Shown here: in pieces, positions 33,379-42,116 of the stretch | Numbering within the stretch: the stretch's first letter is position 1 | How the letters are laid out: every line of letters begins with the position of its first letter | DNA from: Grimontia kaedaensis | Lineage (GTDB): Bacteria; Pseudomonadota; Gammaproteobacteria; Enterobacterales; Vibrionaceae | Reading direction: 5' to 3' | Length of the DNA stretch: 64,000 bases | NCBI RefSeq assembly: GCF_023746615.1 | Contig: NZ_CP082276.1 | Span: forward strand, 930,001 to 994,000 | Program-made: the position numbers and the translations under genes | The notes under the pieces: generated by a model | Told to the model about the DNA's origin: nothing | Databases searched by the model: none | Seen by the model: the letters and a program-made list of their open reading frames with translations, nothing else

Positions 33379-33912
33379 TTACTGATTCAATTTCTCAGGT
33401 TTTGGCTGCACGTATTGACGGCTCACATCCACCACGGCGGTTCCTTTCAGATAGGTTCGCCCCAACAGCACAGGAAAATTGAGATGATGCCTGTCACGCA
33501 GAGTAAATTCTGTGGACTCCGTGACATCACCAATGGTGATCGGCATTTCCACTACATAGCGGCGATCATAGCCTTCAGTGCTTGATTGGATAATGCGAAC
33601 CGTGCGGACGACTGGCAGTTCTATTAAATCACTTTCTTTTTCATCAAGGGCCAATCTGAAACTCACCCATTCTTCGCCATTGCGCTCAAACTCTTTGATG
33701 TCGATAGCGCTGATTGAAGACGTCGTCGCCCCTGTGTCGACTCGGGCTTTCGCGATCACGTTGATGTCGTCAACCCTCACCCACTCTTTCTCACCCATCA
33801 CCAGTTTTCCATCTGGCAGGTGTTCATAACTTTCAGCAATTTTCGCAGTATTTGCAAAGCTGAACGGGCTCAATACAAAAAGCAAACAGAAGGCGGCAAT
33901 ACGTTGGTTCAT
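33379..33912 (-). CDS. Secreted retropepsin-like protease of the ATP-dependent zinc protease family (PF05618)
   Basis: A 177-residue protein with a signal peptide (residues 1-20, ending SFAN). The core has the retropepsin-type ARVDTGATTSSISA motif near residue 55, with one aspartate per chain so that a dimer is needed, then FRDRHHLNFPVLLGRTYLKG-like residues (TLRDRHHLNFPVLLGR) closing the fold. The family was first labelled ATP-dependent zinc protease, but its fold is that of RimB-like aspartic peptidases. The substrate is unknown; the leader indicates the periplasm. Confidence 0.85.
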   Translation of the reverse strand: MNQRIAAFCLLFVLSPFSFANTAKIAESYEHLPDGKLVMGEKEWVRVDDINVIAKARVDTGATTSSISAIDIKEFERNGEEWVSFRLALDEKESDLIELPVVRTVRIIQSSTEGYDRRYVVEMPITIGDVTESTEFTLRDRHHLNFPVLLGRTYLKGTAVVDVSRQYVQPKPEKLNQ

Positions 33913-34049
33913 TGCGATGTCCTTGTGGTAACAGCAAATTCATTGGAATGGACAATGCGTGTTGTCGAAAGTTCGTAACGGCTTTAAAACTACACTAAGT
34001 TTCTGAATTTCAACTTAATATGGCGAGAAATTTACGGTTTGACAAATAG

Positions 34050-34073
34050 CAACGCCGCAATTAAGCGGCGTTG
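34050..34073 (-). terminator. Terminator after nrdG
   Basis: CAACGCCGC-AATTAA-GCGGCGTTG perfect 9 bp stem, 40 bases past the nrdG stop. Confidence 0.7.
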
Positions 34074-34112
34074 AAGGAACACTAACAAATTGTAGCTCGT
34101 GCTGTGTTAACG

Positions 34113-34577
34113 TCACGTCAAACGGTGCACAACCTGATTCGAACTACCTCGCCAAGGTAGCGAAGGATCCGCTAACGCTTTTTCAAACTTGCCGTCCACC
34201 AGCACATCCACATAACCTACCACTTCGCGCTGTGCTTCGGTCAGGTTATCAAGCGTGTATCCGGTCCACATCCAAATGTCTTTGGCTTCGCATTCGTCTT
34301 TCACGCGCTGAACCAGCTTCAATATGCTTTGCAGATTCGCTGGAAGCAGCGGGTCACCACCGCTGATCGATAAGCCACGACGCTTGATGCGGGTGTCATT
34401 TAAATCAGCAATGATGCGATCTTCCATTGCCTGATCGAAAAACTCGCCAGACGATGGTGACCAGGTACTTTGGTTATAACAGCCTCGGCATTGATGTTCG
34501 CACCCTGACACAAACAGGGTGCAACGTGTGCCTTCGCCGTTAACTACATCAACCGGATAGTATTGGTGGAAGTTCAT
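34113..34577 (-). CDS. nrdG: Anaerobic ribonucleotide reductase activase NrdG
   Basis: NrdG is a radical-SAM enzyme that installs the glycyl radical on NrdD under anaerobic conditions. Starting at MNFHQYYPVDVVNGEGTRCT gives 154 residues, the normal size; the longer frame overlaps nrdD. The 4Fe-4S ligands are CEHQCRGCYN (CX3CX2C) and the SAM motif is LSISGGDPLLP. It starts ten bases after nrdD stops. Confidence 0.96.
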   Translation of the reverse strand: MNFHQYYPVDVVNGEGTRCTLFVSGCEHQCRGCYNQSTWSPSSGEFFDQAMEDRIIADLNDTRIKRRGLSISGGDPLLPANLQSILKLVQRVKDECEAKDIWMWTGYTLDNLTEAQREVVGYVDVLVDGKFEKALADPSLPWRGSSNQVVHRLT

Positions 34578-34587
34578 TCTCGCTCGC

Positions 34588-36708
34588 TTACATGTGCTTA
34601 ACGCGACGTTTAACTTCTTCCTGCTTACCGTCGTTAAATGGTCGTGCATCCGGGCTGCCCAGGTAGCCACAAACGCGGCGGGTTACTGACACTTTGATCG
34701 AGTCATGGTTGCCACAGCTTGGGCATACAAAGCCTTTACTTGAACAGTCAAACTCGCCAGTGAAGCCACATTCGTAACACTCATCAATGGGTGTATTCGT
34801 GCCGTAGTATGGAACGCGCTCGTAACTGTAGTCCCAAACGTTTTCGAGTGCTTCCACGTTGTGCTGAATGTTCGGATATTCGCCGTAGCAGATGAAACCA
34901 CCGTTCGCGATAGCTGGGTAAGCCATCTCGAAATCAATCTTATCGTAGGGGTTCACTTTCTTTTCAACATCCAAGTGGAAACTGTTGGTGTAGTAACCTT
35001 TGTCTGTCACGCCATTGACTACACCGAACTCTTTGGTGTCGATTTTACAGAAGCGGCTGCACAAGTTTTCACTTGGTGTGCTGTATAAGCTAAAGCCGTA
35101 ACCTGTTTCATCTTTCCAGCTGTCTGTTGCCGCTTTCAAGTGTTTAACGATGTTCAGCGCTTTTTCGCGCAGTGCTTCTGAATCGTAAACGTGCTCTTCA
35201 ACGCCATACAACGCGTTCATGGTCTCGTGAATACCGATGTAGCCAAGAGAAATAGAAGCACGGCCATTTTTGAAGATTTCGCTGACATCATCATCTGGGT
35301 TCAGGCGAACACCACACGCCCCTTCCATGTATAGGATTGGAGCAACACGGGCTTTCACGCCTTGAAGACGGGCAATACGGGTGTCCAGACCTTCACGGGC
35401 AACGCCTAAGACTTCATCCAATAATTTGTAGAAGGTTTCTTCACAACCATTTGCACGAATCGCGATACGCGGCAGGTTAATCGACACGACACCGATGTTA
35501 TTGCGGCCTTCATGAATCAGTTCGCCATTTTCTTCATACGCAGACAAGAAGCTTCGACAACCCATCGGCGTTTTGAACGAACCTGTCACTTCAACCACTT
35601 TGTCAAAGTTCAGGATGTCTGGGTACATACGTTTTGACGCACATTCCAGCGCCAGCTTTTTAATGTCGTAGTTTGGTTCACCATCTTTTAGGTTCAGACC
35701 CGATTTCAGACTGAAAACCAGTTTCGGGAAAACTGCGGTTTTACGGTTCTTACCCAAACCTGCAATGCGGTTGCGCAAAATGGATTGTTGAATAAGACGC
35801 GCTGCCCAAGATTCACCCAAACCAAAACCGAAGGTAACAAACGGCGTTTGACCATTTGCGGTATGCAGAGTGTTCACTTCATATTCCAGCGATTGGAAAG
35901 CGTCGTAACATTCTTTCTCGGTACGCGCACGAGCATAACTTTCTGCGTCTGGAGTATCCCACTCACGTGCCACCATCAGATGTTTTTCATAGCTGATTTC
36001 AACGTAAGGAGCCAGGGTCTCATCAATGCGGTTAATTGTTGTGCCACCGTATATGTGGCTAGCGACTTGCGCGATAATTTGTGCTGTTACTGCTGTTGCG
36101 GTCTGGATGGATTTCGGTGTGTCGATTTCCGCATTACCCATCTTGAAACCATGCGTCAGCATGTTCTCAAGGTCAACGAGCATACAGTTGAACATTGGGA
36201 AGAATGGCGCGTAGTCCAGATCGTGATAGTGAATGTCACCTTGTTCGTGCGCGTGGACCACCGCTTTCGGCAGCATGTACTGCTTGGCGTAGTGCTTCGC
36301 GACAATGCCCGCCAGCAAGTCACGCTGAGTTGGGATGACCTTGCTGTCTTTATTCGCATTTTCGTTGAGGATGTCAGAGTTAGTTTGCTCAACCAAGCCA
36401 CGAATTTCATGGTTCAGCCGGCTTTTCTTCTCTCGAATGCTATCTCGATCATGACGGTATTCAATGTATGCACGGGCAACCACCTTGTATGGCCCTGCCA
36501 TCAGGTGGTTTTCCACGGCATCCTGAATTTGATTGATATCTACTTCATCGCTGCGCATGAACTGCGCGAGCACGCAATCCGCTACTGCTGCTGCATAGGC
36601 TTGATCCATGTCTTCTACTGCAAACGCCGCGCTCAGTACTGCATCCTGAATACGTTGGCGCTCGAACGGTACGCGGCCTCCATCGCGTTTGATGACAACA
36701 GGTTTCAC
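34588..36708 (-). CDS. nrdD: Anaerobic class III ribonucleoside-triphosphate reductase NrdD
   Basis: NrdD makes dNTPs without oxygen using a glycyl radical. The 706-residue protein has an N-terminal ATP-cone (residues 1-95, VVIKRDGGRVPFERQRI), the catalytic barrel with NNIGVVSINLPRIA, a zinc site of two CxxC pairs (CYECG, CPSCG) near 645-665, and the radical site Gly681 in RRVCGYLGSPDARPFN. This numbering equals that of E. coli NrdD. It heads nrdDG; the promoter lies about 260 bp upstream with FNR and NrdR sites. Confidence 0.98.
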   Translation of the reverse strand: MKPVVIKRDGGRVPFERQRIQDAVLSAAFAVEDMDQAYAAAVADCVLAQFMRSDEVDINQIQDAVENHLMAGPYKVVARAYIEYRHDRDSIREKKSRLNHEIRGLVEQTNSDILNENANKDSKVIPTQRDLLAGIVAKHYAKQYMLPKAVVHAHEQGDIHYHDLDYAPFFPMFNCMLVDLENMLTHGFKMGNAEIDTPKSIQTATAVTAQIIAQVASHIYGGTTINRIDETLAPYVEISYEKHLMVAREWDTPDAESYARARTEKECYDAFQSLEYEVNTLHTANGQTPFVTFGFGLGESWAARLIQQSILRNRIAGLGKNRKTAVFPKLVFSLKSGLNLKDGEPNYDIKKLALECASKRMYPDILNFDKVVEVTGSFKTPMGCRSFLSAYEENGELIHEGRNNIGVVSINLPRIAIRANGCEETFYKLLDEVLGVAREGLDTRIARLQGVKARVAPILYMEGACGVRLNPDDDVSEIFKNGRASISLGYIGIHETMNALYGVEEHVYDSEALREKALNIVKHLKAATDSWKDETGYGFSLYSTPSENLCSRFCKIDTKEFGVVNGVTDKGYYTNSFHLDVEKKVNPYDKIDFEMAYPAIANGGFICYGEYPNIQHNVEALENVWDYSYERVPYYGTNTPIDECYECGFTGEFDCSSKGFVCPSCGNHDSIKVSVTRRVCGYLGSPDARPFNDGKQEEVKRRVKHM

Positions 36709-36858
36709 AAATAGCTCCTCAACAAATCGGCCCTCTTTAACTGCAAGGGAAAAAAATCAGGTCGACCACTTTAGGGTCTCGTTGACACCAGTAAGTCGTC
36801 GTTAGGTCTGGGAAAGTAGCCAGCCATATCCGTGAAAAAGCGCGCCATTTAGCGTTAG

Positions 36859-36872
36859 TTGATCGAAATCGA
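36859..36872. promoter_or_regulatory. FNR-like box in the nrdD leader
   Basis: TTGAT-CGAA-ATCGA matches TTGAT-N4-ATCAA at nine of ten bases. It lies about 100 bp downstream of the predicted nrdD start point, so if real it may act negatively or serve a second promoter. Confidence 0.35.
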
Positions 36873-36928
36873 ACAAGGATCCAGCAAGATCAAATCGAAT
36901 TACACGTAAATGTGAATGGCGTCAAGAA

Positions 36929-36975
36929 ATACCAAATATGGGCGAATTCAAAGCCAGGACTACAATATGTGGTGT
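36929..36975 (-). promoter_or_regulatory. Tandem NrdR-like boxes of nrdDG
   Basis: Two 16 bp boxes, 36929-36944 (ATACCAAATATGGGCG) and 36960-36975 (CTACAATATGTGGTGT), resemble the NrdR consensus ACACWATATATWGTGT. Their spacing is exactly 31 bp (three helical turns), as in known NrdR operators. They overlap the predicted transcription start. Confidence 0.65.
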
Positions 36976-37017
36976 ATTAGACCGTCGAGCTGAATACGAT
37001 ACTTTGATTTAGATCAT
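36976..37017 (-). promoter_or_regulatory. Class II-type FNR promoter of nrdDG
   Basis: TTGAT-TTAG-ATCAT at 37004-37017 is an FNR box at nine of ten bases. Placing its centre at -41.5 sets the start at 36969 and puts TCTAAT (minus strand, 36976-36981) precisely at -12 to -7, five of six bases of the sigma-70 -10 element. Confidence 0.65.
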
Positions 37018-37227
37018 GGCCCGAAGGGATGCGATTTTTATCTATTCGATTAGTGTGGGCAAACTTCAAGAAATGAAAAAAGACTGTCAAAATTTGCTAC
37101 AGGCACCCCAAATTCTTTATGTTGTAAAAACTGTGGGATACCGTATGAACTACTATGCGCTTGAAGGCCTTGTATTTTCTGACCCACAACGCACCCATTT
37201 TAAGAACAAACACTTAGCAACTATTTA

Positions 37228-38187
37228 ATGAATTCAGCAAAAACATCACGACACCCTATTTTATTCCAGCAGACGCTATGTTCATGGCTAGCTGTTATTG
37301 TGCCTTTGCTGTTTTTGCTCAAGGTTTCGAGCGCTTACGCAACCTTGTCTATAGCGACTTGGAACATGGAATGGTTGAGCGACAAAAACGACATCATTCA
37401 GAGTAAGCGAACGGAAGACGATTATTTGATGATGCAAACCGTATCTTCAGTCATTGATGCTGATCTTGTTGCGTTTCAGGAGGTCGATGGCGCAGCATCG
37501 CTTGAGAAAGTGCTTAACCCTGCCGACTACGAATTTTATTTCTCAGATCGCGCCAAGTACTTCAAGAAAAGCCGTGGTAGCCATCAGTTCACTGGCTGGG
37601 CAGTAAAGAAAGGCATCACGGTCATCGATCACAAGGATTATCAGCCGCTAGGTTTACCCACTTTCCTATCTAGGGGTGATTTGCGTTATGGTGCGTATAT
37701 CGAAGTGGTACGCGAAAACCAGCCCTCGCTGCATCTGCTTTCCATTCACCTCAAATCGGGCTGCTTTGAAACGCCAGTTCGACGCAACAACAGCTGTAAA
37801 AAGCTCGCCAGACAAATAGAAGCACTGGGGATTTGGATTAATGCCCGCCTCAAACTCGGTCAGGAATTCGTTATCGCCGGTGATTTTAACCACTACATGA
37901 ATGAAAAAAATGAGTGGGTCTGGGAACAGCTCGTGGACGAAGTCGGTGAAGAGAATATGGTGAAGCTCACCAAATACACAGACGCCAAATGTAAGGCGCG
38001 AAAATACAACTATCGAACCAAACGCTGGGAACATGTTGTCTATCGAAAACTCATTGACCACATTATCGCCAGCCCGGGTGCGTTACCTGAATCTTCGACG
38101 CCAAAAGCGCGCCAATACCAATACTCTTATCATGCAGTCGCGACATATCGCCTTTCAGATCACTGTCCTGTGATTGTCGACTTGTAA
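37228..38187 (+). CDS. Secreted endonuclease/exonuclease/phosphatase-family protein
   Basis: A 319-residue EEP-fold protein with an N-terminal membrane or signal segment (residues 16-38, LAVIVPLLFLLKVSSAYA). All catalytic motifs are present: IATWNMEWL, VAFQEVD, LLSIHLKSGC, VIAGDFNHYM, LIDHIIAS and LSDHCPVIV. The fold includes DNases, phosphodiesterases and sphingomyelinases; the export signal favours an extracellular or periplasmic nuclease or phosphatase. The ribosome site is weak. Single gene, divergent from nrdD. Confidence 0.87.
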   Translation: MNSAKTSRHPILFQQTLCSWLAVIVPLLFLLKVSSAYATLSIATWNMEWLSDKNDIIQSKRTEDDYLMMQTVSSVIDADLVAFQEVDGAASLEKVLNPADYEFYFSDRAKYFKKSRGSHQFTGWAVKKGITVIDHKDYQPLGLPTFLSRGDLRYGAYIEVVRENQPSLHLLSIHLKSGCFETPVRRNNSCKKLARQIEALGIWINARLKLGQEFVIAGDFNHYMNEKNEWVWEQLVDEVGEENMVKLTKYTDAKCKARKYNYRTKRWEHVVYRKLIDHIIASPGALPESSTPKARQYQYSYHAVATYRLSDHCPVIVDL

Positions 38188-38312
38188 GTTGCCTGAACTT
38201 TCCCACAATGCCTTCTTTTTGCGACGCTTTTAAGTCGCTCTGACTTATTACTGACAAAACTCGCAACGCCCGCTTTTACAATGCGGTAAAACAAGAAAGA
38301 TGGAACACCACA

Positions 38313-38615
38313 ATGAAAGTTTACAAAGCACCTTTGCTTGCTGCTTCCCTACTCGTATCCCTACCTACCCTAGCTGCACCGGAATTGATCCCTGCCACCA
38401 TGCTCGATTACGGGCACTATGAAAAAGTGGAAGAGGTAACCATTCATGGAGACATCAACGACAACATTGTCAATCTCGCAGAAAACAATCTGACGAACAA
38501 TGACGCTGATCTGTTCGTGATTGACGAGATCAGTGAAGATATCGACCATAATATGTTGGTATTGGGTGTCTCTCTTTATAACGACCTTAACGATGGATTG
38601 GTGAAAGCGAAGTAA
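38313..38615 (+). CDS. Small secreted protein of unknown function
   Basis: A 100-residue protein with a clear signal peptide ending TLAAP. The mature part of about 80 residues is acidic and beta-rich (YEKVEEVTIHGDI, ADLFVIDEIS, NMLVLGVSLYND). The general pattern, a short exported domain with a final hydrophobic strand and LYxD, recalls BhsA/YdgH-type DUF1471 proteins. Similarity is too weak for a call. It starts with AAGAAAGATGGAACACCACA before ATG. Confidence 0.6.
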   Translation: MKVYKAPLLAASLLVSLPTLAAPELIPATMLDYGHYEKVEEVTIHGDINDNIVNLAENNLTNNDADLFVIDEISEDIDHNMLVLGVSLYNDLNDGLVKAK

Positions 38616-38711
38616 GATCCACACTGTCAGTCATCTCTTCATGTGCCGCGGTTTTTCTTAACTATCATTCGTTGTAGAATCTCGGCACGTGAAGGACAAC
38701 AATAAAATACA

Positions 38712-39527
38712 ATGATTACTGGCACTCTGAGCAAAATGAAAAGCACGCTGGATAACGGCGTCAACTATTCCCTTCCAGTCGGTGATACCGATATTTCTCT
38801 CAATTCACTGATCGGTAAATCACTCAAACTGACATACACTGGCAATATCTACTGTGACGCATGTGGCGCCAAAACCAACAAAAGCTTCAGCCAGGGTCAC
38901 TGTTTCCCTTGCACCAAAAAGCTTGCGCGCTGTGACATGTGTATTCTGAAACCAGAAACCTGCCACTTTGCCGAAGGCACTTGTCGTGAGCCTGAGTGGG
39001 CAGAACAGTTCTGTATGACCGACCATATTGTTTACCTTTCGAATACTTCGGGTTTGAAGGTCGGTATTACCCGTGCCAACCAAATTCCGACCCGTTGGGT
39101 GGATCAAGGTGCAACTCAGGCATTGCCTATTCTGAAGGTGAAAAGCCGTCATCTATCAGGTCTGGTGGAAATTGCGATTGCAGAGTTTTTGGCGGATAAA
39201 ACGAATTGGCGCGCAATGCTGAAAGGCGACAATGTTGAGTTGGATTTGCACGAAGAAGCGCGTCGACTGTTGCCTCAAATTGATGCCAAGATTTACAGCC
39301 TAAGACTGCAATATGGTTTTGACGCCGTTGAGCCGATTCAGAACGACATCATCGACATCAGCTTTCCTGTGACGGAACACCCAACCAAGATTACGTCATT
39401 GAACTTCGATAAAGATCCTGTGGTTTCAGGTGTGTTGAAAGGAATTAAAGGCCAGTATCTGATTTTCGATACCGGTGTGATTAATATCCGAAAGTTCACC
39501 AGCTACGAAGTGACTGCAGAATATTAA
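38712..39527 (+). CDS. DUF2797 protein with cysteine-rich zinc motif
   Basis: A 271-residue cytoplasmic protein of the Vibrionaceae- and gammaproteobacteria-typical DUF2797 family. It has a cysteine-rich N-terminal part (YCDACGAKT, HCFPC, CDMC, TCHFAEGTC, residues 50-98), probably binding zinc. A GIY-YIG-like segment follows at about 110-150 (HIVYLSNTSGLKVGITRANQ and PTRWVDQGA). The segment suggests a nuclease-related fold, but function is not established. Single gene. Confidence 0.82.
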   Translation: MITGTLSKMKSTLDNGVNYSLPVGDTDISLNSLIGKSLKLTYTGNIYCDACGAKTNKSFSQGHCFPCTKKLARCDMCILKPETCHFAEGTCREPEWAEQFCMTDHIVYLSNTSGLKVGITRANQIPTRWVDQGATQALPILKVKSRHLSGLVEIAIAEFLADKTNWRAMLKGDNVELDLHEEARRLLPQIDAKIYSLRLQYGFDAVEPIQNDIIDISFPVTEHPTKITSLNFDKDPVVSGVLKGIKGQYLIFDTGVINIRKFTSYEVTAEY

Positions 39528-39575
39528 ATATGCCCAAACATTTCCCCTTCCATCAGGAAGGGGGAACTTTCAAAA

Positions 39576-39929
39576 CTACTTCAATGTTACTTTAAACTGC
39601 TTTCCACCCCAGCCATGCACGTTGTCATGAGCTTCTACATAAACCTCCTTAATATCTACTGGAATCTCTACACCAGAAAGGCTGCGTGTAAAAGGCTGCT
39701 CGTTGACATGGGGATGATGTAACACACGTGTACCCAACACTTCGCCCTCAGCGGTAACAACACGCCAAGCATCGGCATAGTGCTCCCAACCTTCATCGGC
39801 GTGTTCGACTGTGGCAGAAAAACGGTAAGACTCACCACTTTTAGTCGCCGTCGCGTTCACCACATCAGCCTTGCCAGCCCACACGGCTCCTGCAAAGAAC
39901 ATTAAACTTGCAGCGATCAGTCTTTTCAT
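39576..39929 (-). CDS. Secreted small conserved protein of unknown function
   Basis: A 117-residue protein with a signal peptide ending AVWAG. The mature region is well patterned: ADVVNATATKSGESYRFSAT, VEHADEGWEHYADAW, GTRVLHHPHVNEQPFTRSLS and AHDNVHGWGGKQFKV. I remember this pattern from conserved hypothetical proteins of marine and alpha-proteobacteria, without an assigned function. The many histidines could bind metal, but this is only inference. It is followed upstream, on the same strand, by a DUF3389 gene 22 bases away. Confidence 0.72.
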   Translation of the reverse strand: MKRLIAASLMFFAGAVWAGKADVVNATATKSGESYRFSATVEHADEGWEHYADAWRVVTAEGEVLGTRVLHHPHVNEQPFTRSLSGVEIPVDIKEVYVEAHDNVHGWGGKQFKVTLK

Positions 39930-39950
39930 TTTTCCGTCCTTCTCTAGGGT

Positions 39951-40181
39951 CTAGCGTTTAATGGCGATCCCTGTCGCTTCTGACACTGCATTTAAGTTGT
40001 CTTCTGAGCCAAGTGACAAGCTCCAGTTCACTGTGCCGCCATTGGCAATCAACATACAGGGAGCGCCCAGCAAATTGATGTCGTCGGTCTGAGCCTGAAG
40101 TGTCATCTGGTTTTCCTGAAACTTCACCATTACTTCATGTATTGTCGCAATAACGCGGCCGCCGGGAATCGTAATCACCAT
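39951..40181 (-). CDS. DUF3389 protein
   Basis: A 76-residue cytoplasmic protein. The ATG at 40181 (MVITIPGGRVIATIHEVMV) is used because the upstream extension overlaps the thioesterase gene and lacks family character. It matches DUF3389 (small Vibrionaceae proteins, IATxHEV, TLQAQ..I.LLG and an ANG.xxxWSL motif), function unknown. Its start is two bases from the stop of the thioesterase gene, so it is probably co-transcribed with it. Confidence 0.75.
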   Translation of the reverse strand: MVITIPGGRVIATIHEVMVKFQENQMTLQAQTDDINLLGAPCMLIANGGTVNWSLSLGSEDNLNAVSEATGIAIKR

Positions 40182-40183
40182 GT

Positions 40184-40612
40184 TTATTTCCCTTTGTGCT
40201 GAAGAACAGCCATCGTCAAGCGACTTGTGCAAACTAAACGTCCCTGTTCATCAGTGATTTCAATCTGCCAGACTTGTGTCGTCGCGCCCATGTGAATCGC
40301 TTTGGCTTTGCCAGTGACATACCCAGAGCGAATTGCGCGAATATGGTTAGCGTTAATATCCAGACCGACGCAGTACTTGTTTTCTTCCACTGCCATATTG
40401 GCCGCCAGCGAGCCCAGAGTTTCTGCAAGAACCACTGACGCACCGCCATGTAACATACCTAACGGCTGATGGGTTCGGGAATCCACAGGCATGGTGCCCG
40501 TCAGGCTGTCATCACTGAACTCGGTGTAAACAATACCGAGATGTTCAACCAAGGTGTTTTTCGAGGTGGCATTCAAGCTTTCAAGCGAAATGGGTTTCTT
40601 CCAGATAGACAA
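40184..40612 (-). CDS. Hotdog-fold acyl-CoA thioesterase (MenI/YdiI-like)
   Basis: This protein aligns by eye along its length with E. coli YdiI/MenI: SIWKKPISLESLNA, TMPVDSRTHQPLGMLHGGAS (with the catalytic-region HGG), GLDINANHIRAIRSG and VWQIEITDEQGRLVCTSRLT. MenI hydrolyses 1,4-dihydroxy-2-naphthoyl-CoA in menaquinone synthesis; other members act on varied acyl-CoAs. I favour a TTG start at 40612 (TCGAAGGGGACTGTT upstream), giving 142 residues as in YdiI. An ATG at 40672 would add 20 basic residues. Confidence 0.82.
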   Translation of the reverse strand: MSIWKKPISLESLNATSKNTLVEHLGIVYTEFSDDSLTGTMPVDSRTHQPLGMLHGGASVVLAETLGSLAANMAVEENKYCVGLDINANHIRAIRSGYVTGKAKAIHMGATTQVWQIEITDEQGRLVCTSRLTMAVLQHKGK

Positions 40613-40802
40613 AACAGTCCCCTTCGATGATTTTTTGGTTTTAGGTTGTTTTGGTATTATCTTTGTTGTCACTTTTCTATGCTACTGGCTTTTCTCGCAA
40701 TCAGTGACATTTAAAGTCTTCTGACAGTCATACTTGTTTAATTCAGACCTATGGATCCTTTACTATATAGCCAGGATTATTAAGGGCTTAAGGAATAGCT
40801 TC

Positions 40803-41612
40803 ATGAAGATCAACAAAATCAAATACACAGTCGCTGCAGCGCTGTTGAGTGCGTTGATTGCTGGTTGTACGACATCACCGACCGGTCGCAGCCAGTTTAT
40901 TCTCGTTTCAGGTTCAGAGATGGCAACTCTTGGAGCGCAGTCTTTCTCTGAACTCAAGAAGAATGAAAAAGTCAGCACAGACAAGAAGACTAACCAATAT
41001 GTTCAGTGCGTGACAGATGCCATTTTAGAAGTAACGCCTCCGCAGCCGGACTTTGATGAATGGGAAGTGGTGGTTTTTGATAGTGATCAGATCAATGCCT
41101 TCGCGCTCCCTGGTGGGAAAATTGGTGTATATACTGGTTTACTGAAAGTCGCGAGAACACAAGATCAACTCGCATCAGTTATCGGCCACGAAATCGGTCA
41201 TGTTATGGCGAATCATGGTAGCGAGCGCGTTTCCAGCTCACTCGCTGCAAATAGCGCCTTACAAATCACCAGTATCGCTTTGGGCGCGTCGGGGACAGCG
41301 GATGCTGACCTTATTATGGCGGGATTGGGCCTTGGTGTGAACGTCGGCGTATTACTTCCATTTAGCCGTACCCACGAATCAGAATCGGATTTGATTGGTG
41401 TGCGATTGATGAACGAAGCGGGATTCAATCCCAACCAAAGCGTCGCTTTATGGCGTAATATGGCGAAAGCTTCTGATGGCGCTCCACCAGAGATTCTCTC
41501 CACTCACCCTTCACACGACACCCGAATTTCTGACTTGCAGACGGCCATCAATGAATTGCCTCCTCCGACCCGTAAAGCGCCGAACTGCGGCAGCCCGAAT
41601 CTATTCGGCTAA
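40803..41612 (+). CDS. M48-family metalloprotease lipoprotein (LoiP/YggG-like)
   Basis: A 269-residue outer-membrane-type lipoprotein protease. MKINKIKYTVAAALLSALIA precedes the lipobox cysteine in AGCTTSP. The zinc motif HEIGHVMANHGSER (HExxH) is near residue 135 and the third ligand Glu in RTHESESDLIG follows. Position 2 after the cysteine is Thr, not Asp, so outer-membrane sorting is expected. The upstream in-frame start at 40734 is ignored. YggG/LoiP homologues act on misassembled outer-membrane proteins. Confidence 0.9.
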   Translation: MKINKIKYTVAAALLSALIAGCTTSPTGRSQFILVSGSEMATLGAQSFSELKKNEKVSTDKKTNQYVQCVTDAILEVTPPQPDFDEWEVVVFDSDQINAFALPGGKIGVYTGLLKVARTQDQLASVIGHEIGHVMANHGSERVSSSLAANSALQITSIALGASGTADADLIMAGLGLGVNVGVLLPFSRTHESESDLIGVRLMNEAGFNPNQSVALWRNMAKASDGAPPEILSTHPSHDTRISDLQTAINELPPPTRKAPNCGSPNLFG

Positions 41613-41641
41613 CGCTGTTTGATTGACTGGACATCAGAAAC

Positions 41642-41671
41642 AAAAATGCCAGCGAGGACGCTGGCATTTTT
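41642..41671. terminator. Bidirectional terminator
   Basis: AAAAATGCCAGCG-AGGA-CGCTGGCATTTTT, perfect 13 bp stem between the convergent M48 and PAS genes. Confidence 0.88.
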
Positions 41672-41685
41672 CTATCTGGTGAGAG

Positions 41686-42114
41686 CTATTGAGAAGCCAA
41701 AGCTTCACCCGTTACGTCTGCCACCGAGATAAACATGTGCTGCGCTTCACCGCGCATGTTTACCATGGGGTTTAGTGTTACATTCTGGTACATGAAGCTC
41801 GCTTGGCCCGTTATCGGGCGAACGTTGCGGCAATGGAAAAGGTATGGGCGCTGCTTCCACACCACAAAGCTTCGGCACTTTAATTCAAACACTGGGCGGC
41901 ATTTAGCGCGGAACCAACTTTCCGGTATTTCAGGGAAGACATCAAACAGTGACTGCCCTTTCACCTTGTTTGGGTGTTTTCCCGTGTGGTGAACCATAAA
42001 TCCATTCCACATATGGATGTTGAAATCTCGGTCGACGACAATCAAACCCATGTCGATATTCTGAACCATATCGACCATCCAGTTGAATTGTTCAAATTCT
42101 GGTGAGTCAATCAT
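41686..42114 (-). CDS. Single PAS-domain protein
   Basis: A 142-residue protein made of one PAS domain: MVQNIDMGLIVVDRDFNIHM, WNGFMVHHTGKHPNKVKGQS and the last beta strands with FISVADVTGEA. No output domain is attached. It follows the REC-CheC gene with a two-base gap, so the two are probably one signalling unit. A ligand cannot be predicted. Confidence 0.85.
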   Translation of the reverse strand: MIDSPEFEQFNWMVDMVQNIDMGLIVVDRDFNIHMWNGFMVHHTGKHPNKVKGQSLFDVFPEIPESWFRAKCRPVFELKCRSFVVWKQRPYLFHCRNVRPITGQASFMYQNVTLNPMVNMRGEAQHMFISVADVTGEALASQ

Positions 42115-42116
42115 GG

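Noticed and set aside
35785..36714. 309-codon plus-strand frame opposite nrdD
   Set aside because: Antisense to a fully conserved glycyl-radical reductase; its residues are those expected from reading the complement of conserved codons.
37016..37228. 70-codon plus-strand frame before the EEP-family gene
   Set aside because: It starts inside the FNR box of the nrdD promoter, has no ribosome site and no recognisable composition. It is more simply non-coding leader.
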